Assembly (NCBI RefSeq): GCF_000620105.1
Contig: NZ_JHVK01000003.1
Location: 267,622 to 331,621, forward strand
Direction of reading: 5' to 3'
From: Microvirgula aerodenitrificans DSM 15089
GTDB lineage: Bacteria; Pseudomonadota; Gammaproteobacteria; Burkholderiales; Aquaspirillaceae
DNA length: 64,000 nucleotides
In this document: piece after piece, positions 61,699 to 64,000 of the stretch
Numbering within the stretch: the stretch's first letter is position 1
Layout of the letters: each line of letters starts with the position of its first letter
Notes under the pieces: generated by a model
The model's database searches: none
What the model was told of the DNA's origin: nothing
What the model saw: only the letters and a program-made list of their open reading frames with translations
Position numbers and translations under genes: made by a program

Positions 61699-61730
61699 AG
61701 AAAGCCGGACCTTTCCAGGTCCGGCTTTCT
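61699..61730 (+). terminator. Intrinsic terminator of the pirin-doxX operon
   Basis: Fourteen-base perfect arms (AGAAAGCCGGACCT / AGGTCCGGCTTTCT), 4-base loop. It is bidirectional and also lies right behind the selC tRNA on the other strand. Confidence 0.92.
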
Positions 61731-61738
61731 TCATGTTC

Positions 61739-61834
61739 TGGCGGTAGGAAATGGGAGTCGAACCCACCCGGGACCGCTGGCGGCCCCAACTCGGTTTTGA
61801 AGACCGGTCGCCCCACCGGGGACGCCTTCCTACC
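61739..61834 (-). tRNA. selC: tRNA-Sec (anticodon UCA)
   Basis: A 96-base tRNA with an 8-bp acceptor stem (GGTAGGAA / TTCCTACC), anticodon TCA in the loop CTTCAAA, and the long variable arm (GGGGCCGCCAGCGGTCCC) identical to the E. coli one by eye. The encoded CCA is at 61741-61739. It decodes UGA as selenocysteine with SelA and SelB, which are not in this window. It is alone on this strand, between the second csp gene and a terminator. Confidence 0.96.
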
Positions 61835-61852
61835 CTTGCCTGCAAGGCCGTG

Positions 61853-61881
61853 ATTATACCGGCATAGCCTGCACCCACAAA
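61853..61881 (-). promoter_or_regulatory. Promoter of selC
   Basis: A perfect -10 TATAAT (61858-61853) and a weaker -35 TTTGTG (61881-61876) with a 17-base spacer, 18 bases before the tRNA 5' end. Confidence 0.65.
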
Positions 61882-61885
61882 GAAA

Positions 61886-61918
61886 AACCCCCTGTCACGC
61901 CATGCGTGACAGGGGGTT
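61886..61918 (-). terminator. Intrinsic terminator of the second csp gene
   Basis: Fifteen-base perfect arms (AACCCCCTGTCACGC / GCGTGACAGGGGGTT) with a 3-base loop, followed by T-rich sequence on the minus strand. It isolates selC from csp transcription. Confidence 0.93.
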
Positions 61919-61942
61919 GGATTCAGGCTGTATTACAGCGTA

Positions 61943-62146
61943 TTACAGCGGCTGGATCTTGGTGGCTTGCGGGCCCTTTTGGCCACGGCCGGACACGTAG
62001 CTGACCTTCTGGCCTTCGGCCAGGGTCTTGAAGCCGTTGCCGGCGATTTCGGAGAAGTGAGCGAACAGATCGTCACCGCCCGCGTCCGGAGTGATGAAGC
62101 CAAAGCCCTTAGCGTCGTTGAACCATTTAACGGTACCGGTTTCCAT
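61943..62146 (-). CDS. CspA-family cold-shock protein
   Basis: 67 residues. RNP motifs KGFGFIT and DLFAHF are intact; the start is [24 protein letters not shown] lies eight bases before the ATG. The transcript starts about 143 bases upstream from a strong promoter, so a long leader of the cold-inducible type is likely. Second csp of the window. Confidence 0.95.
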   Translation of the reverse strand: METGTVKWFNDAKGFGFITPDAGGDDLFAHFSEIAGNGFKTLAEGQKVSYVSGRGQKGPQATKIQPL

Positions 62147-62325
62147 ATTATCTTCCTTAAAGATAAAAATTATGCCCTACACATTATGTGTACAGCGAAA
62201 ACACAGAAATCAAGAAGGGAATATGAACCTGAAGTACCGACGGGCGGAAACTGCAATTGAACCAAACTCCACAACCTTGAAACTCTTGCGCGGAAAGTTA
62301 TACGCGGGTCAGAAACCCGGGTCAA
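62147..62325 (-). promoter_or_regulatory. Promoter and long leader of the second csp gene
   Basis: TTGACC (62325-62320) and TATAAC (62302-62297) are separated by 17 bases, the best sigma-70 match in this part. The leader of about 143 bases includes a small hairpin (TACACA / TGTGTA, 62178-62192) close to the ribosome binding site. Long leaders that refold with temperature are known from cspA. Confidence 0.7.
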
Positions 62326-62462
62326 CACTTTTTTTCATCTTTCTGCCCCGCGAAGAGCGGAAAGACGGGCGAGGCGTGATCCCCCGCCGAACTGCGCCGC
62401 AAGTCTACCCCAGCGGGGCGCCGCAGGCTATCGCAATACGCCAGGAATTATCAGAAAAGGAA
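62326..62462. other. Gap between the csp promoter and the infA terminator
   Basis: 137 bases with no supported gene. A plus-strand frame crosses it but has no coding character or ribosome binding site. Confidence 0.5.
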
Positions 62463-62483
62463 AGCCCGTCGTGTCGACGGGCT
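62463..62483 (-). terminator. Intrinsic terminator of infA
   Basis: AGCCCGTCG / CGACGGGCT with a 3-base loop and a T-rich tail on the minus strand. Confidence 0.85.
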
Positions 62484-62515
62484 GTCTGTACGTCTGGTCT
62501 GGCGGCGTTAGCGGA

Positions 62516-62788
62516 TCAGCGGCGGCCGTTGTAGGACGAGTTGTTGGATGCAGGGACATGGGGACGTTCTTCCTTGTGACGGAAGCGGACCCGGCCTTTG
62601 CTCAGGTCGTAGGGCGACATCTCGACGGTCACGCGGTCACCGGCCAGCACGCGAATGCGGTGCTTCTTCATCTTGCCGGACGCGTAGGCGGAAATCTCGT
62701 GTCCGTTGTTCAGCTTGACCCGGAAGCGGGTATCCGGCAGAACTTCTTCAACGATGCCTTCCATTTCAATCAGTTCTTCTTTAGCCAT
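62516..62788 (-). CDS. infA: Translation initiation factor IF-1 with extended C-terminus
   Basis: 90 residues. The S1-like OB fold ([20 protein letters not shown], then [19 protein letters not shown] and [16 protein letters not shown]) is that of IF-1. The usual protein ends near residue 72, whereas here about 18 polar and basic residues follow ([18 protein letters not shown]). Extended copies occur in betaproteobacteria that also have a standard infA, so this may be a second copy. AAGGAAC precedes the ATG. Confidence 0.93.
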   Translation of the reverse strand: MAKEELIEMEGIVEEVLPDTRFRVKLNNGHEISAYASGKMKKHRIRVLAGDRVTVEMSPYDLSKGRVRFRHKEERPHVPASNNSSYNGRR

Positions 62789-63132
62789 AATGTTCCTTGT
62801 TCGCTCCCGGCTGCTTGATCAGCGGGAAGCAGATAGTAAAGTCGCGCAAAGCCGACCGGCCGTCATGACATCGACAACCCGGGGCGGGTTCGCGTTCGAC
62901 TGCTGAATGCGTCAGTTGCAGCGGGGGGGAAAGTCAGGTGAAACGCCGCGTTGCGATCGTGATGGTTCGCAGAAACGGGCCAGTGACTTATCCCTACAGG
63001 AAGAGGACAGGCAGCGGCGGGAAATGCAACCATTCGTGCCACATCAAAAGTTGATGTACCCGGTATTATACATTGCGAGCGGCCACTTGACACAAGGCCG
63101 GATTCGCGCGCTGCGGCGGCGCCCCCTTCCCG
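62789..63132. promoter_or_regulatory. Long leader and promoter of infA
   Basis: 344 bases without a supported gene. On the minus strand GTGTCA (63093-63088) and a perfect TATAAT (63070-63065) with a 17-base spacer form a promoter. A 7-bp dyad ACATCAA / TTGATGT (63041-63057) starts at the likely first transcribed base. The leader would be about 270 bases. Confidence 0.55.
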
Positions 63133-63369
63133 CTAGCGCCGCTGCGTGCCCAGCGCGTCCTCGTAGCGCTGGCGGATGCGCGCCGCGCGCCCGCTCAGCG
63201 GTGGCACGACGTGCATCAGCACGGGCATTTTCTTGACGAACTCCCGCGTCAGCTCGACCAGTTCGAAGTCGAAAGTTCGCAGCACCATCGACTGACATCG
63301 CAACTCGACTATCGTCGCCGTCTTCCCCGAGGGGAGCTGTACGATCGTTCCTATCCGGTATTCAAGCAC
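63133..63369 (-). CDS. Small conserved protein, unknown function
   Basis: 78 residues from a GTG at 63369, which has GGGAG five bases upstream. The first half is beta-like (EYRIGTIVQLPSGKTATIVEL), reminiscent of a small SH3-type barrel. The second half is basic (RAARIRQRYEDALGTQRR). No family recognised. It lies between infA and the permease gene with its own gap on both sides. Confidence 0.6.
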   Translation of the reverse strand: MLEYRIGTIVQLPSGKTATIVELRCQSMVLRTFDFELVELTREFVKKMPVLMHVVPPLSGRAARIRQRYEDALGTQRR

Positions 63370-63545
63370 ACCGTCTCCCTGACATGGCCGGGTGCCGCGC
63401 CGGTAGGGGCGGTCAGTCCCGCGATCCCAGAGAGGCTAGTCGCGCCCTGCGGCCCTGTATGCAGGAAGAGTCCGAAAACGCGCCGGGAAATATCAGATAA
63501 AAGTGTGGTTTTTTGCCGGTCAGGCAGTGTTTTCCGGTTTGATAA

Positions 63546-64000
63546 TCAGCTGTCGGCAGCGATCTCCCGCAGTTTTCGTGCCGGCGGCCGGTTCAGTACC
63601 CGGGACACCGCCCAGGCGCCGGCCAGCAGCGCCGCCCCGCCCGCCATGGCCACGCCATGGACGAACAGCCACGGATTCACGCCGATATCGACATCCAGCG
63701 CCTGACGGCCCAGCACCATGGCCAGCGTACTGGCGCCGGCGGCGGCCAGTGTGCCGGCCAGCACACCCAGCCAGACGAATTCGGCCATCAGTACGGCGAC
63801 CAGCTGGCGTCGCGTCGCCCCCAGCGTCCGCAGCAGGACGGCATCGCGGGTGCGTTCCGCCTGCGTCGCCACCGTCGCCGCCAGCAGGGTGATGCCGCCT
63901 GCCGCCAGGGTGAACAGGAACAGGAATTCGATCACCTGAGCCAGCCGGTCGATCAGCGCCCTGACTTCCGCCAGAATCGCGCTGACATCGACCACGGTGA
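63546..64000 (-). CDS. FtsX-like ABC transporter permease (partial, N-terminus off window)
   Basis: The last 151 codons of a permease; the frame runs off the right edge. The segment FLFTLAAGGITLLAATVATQAERTRDAVLLRTLGATRRQLVAVLMAEF (quoted in part: AVLLRTLGATRRQLVAV) is the typical coupling helix region of FtsX-like (YbbP/MacB-type) permeases, followed by two further membrane helices. It would belong to an ATP-driven system for lipoprotein or lipid export; the ATPase gene is not in the window. Confidence 0.85.
   Translation of the reverse strand, partial: TVVDVSAILAEVRALIDRLAQVIEFLFLFTLAAGGITLLAATVATQAERTRDAVLLRTLGATRRQLVAVLMAEFVWLGVLAGTLAAAGASTLAMVLGRQALDVDIGVNPWLFVHGVAMAGGAALLAGAWAVSRVLNRPPARKLREIAADS

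Noticed and set aside
62091-62534. A 147-codon plus-strand frame over the csp leader
   Set aside because: Covers a promoter, a leader and a terminator of minus-strand genes; no coding character.
62863-63093. A 76-codon minus-strand frame upstream of infA
   Set aside because: It begins upstream of the promoter found there, has no ribosome binding site and looks like leader sequence.
1-64000. CRISPR arrays, rRNA genes and insertion sequences outside the prophage
   Set aside because: No regularly spaced repeats, rRNA-like sequence or further transposase genes were seen.

Overview
The window comes from a GC-rich (roughly two-thirds G+C by eye) Gram-negative chromosome. The gene content fits Betaproteobacteria, most likely order Neisseriales (Chromobacteriaceae-like): an adjacent trxA-rho pair, a 418-residue Rho, bamD divergent from rluD, and an infA copy with a basic C-terminal tail. 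I cannot name the species from sequence alone.

Positions 1 to about 18.9 kb hold most of a Mu-like transposable prophage, nearly all on the minus strand and read from right to left. The order is repressor c (plus strand), ner, transposase A, ATPase B, a small unknown, a DUF3164 gene and a Mor-type activator, followed by a strong terminator. Then come endolysin, a holin-like protein, a nested Rz/Rz1 pair, two small genes (one a DksA/TraR zinc finger), the terminase pair, DUF935 portal, gpF, gpG, protease/scaffold, a small structural protein, gpT head protein, gp35-, gp36-, gp37- and gp38-like genes, and the N-terminal 310 codons of the tail sheath, which run off the left edge. The c-side end of the prophage lies just downstream of nadC. 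The right end and the rest of the tail are outside the window. The transposase frame carries an in-frame amber codon at codon 41. Two non-coding features stand out in the head operon: a nested inverted-repeat element between gpF and gpG, and a roughly 50% GC island with a frameshifted small membrane ORF between gpG and the protease gene.

From 18.9 to 36 kb are host genes: nadC, a 37-kDa nucleoid-associated protein, a BvgS-type hybrid kinase without a partner regulator, a hydratase-like gene, an M20 amidohydrolase, osmC, a Nudix hydrolase, rho, trxA, and a yejB-yejE-yejF peptide transporter operon with a diguanylate cyclase gene inserted between the two permease genes. selU and selD then diverge from a 17-bp gap. 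The selenocysteine tRNA gene (selC) lies 25 kb away, so three parts of a selenium pathway are present; selA and selB are not in the window.

From 37 to 64 kb are a decayed hydrolase remnant, a stand-alone ClpP-like protease, ettA, sodC, a Fur-box-controlled small membrane protein, a Na/Pi cotransporter, a large secreted aromatic/Gly-rich repeat protein, a Fic protein, ygiQ, an SMR exporter, a LysE exporter, a two-component system, a DUF1615 lipoprotein, acpH with a LysR regulator divergent from a bile-acid-symporter-like gene, rluD/bamD with overlapping start codons, pgeF, two cold-shock genes, a pirin, a DoxX protein, selC, infA, a small unknown gene and the end of an FtsX-like permease cut by the right edge. 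Intrinsic terminators are frequent and well formed, and they mark most transcription unit ends.
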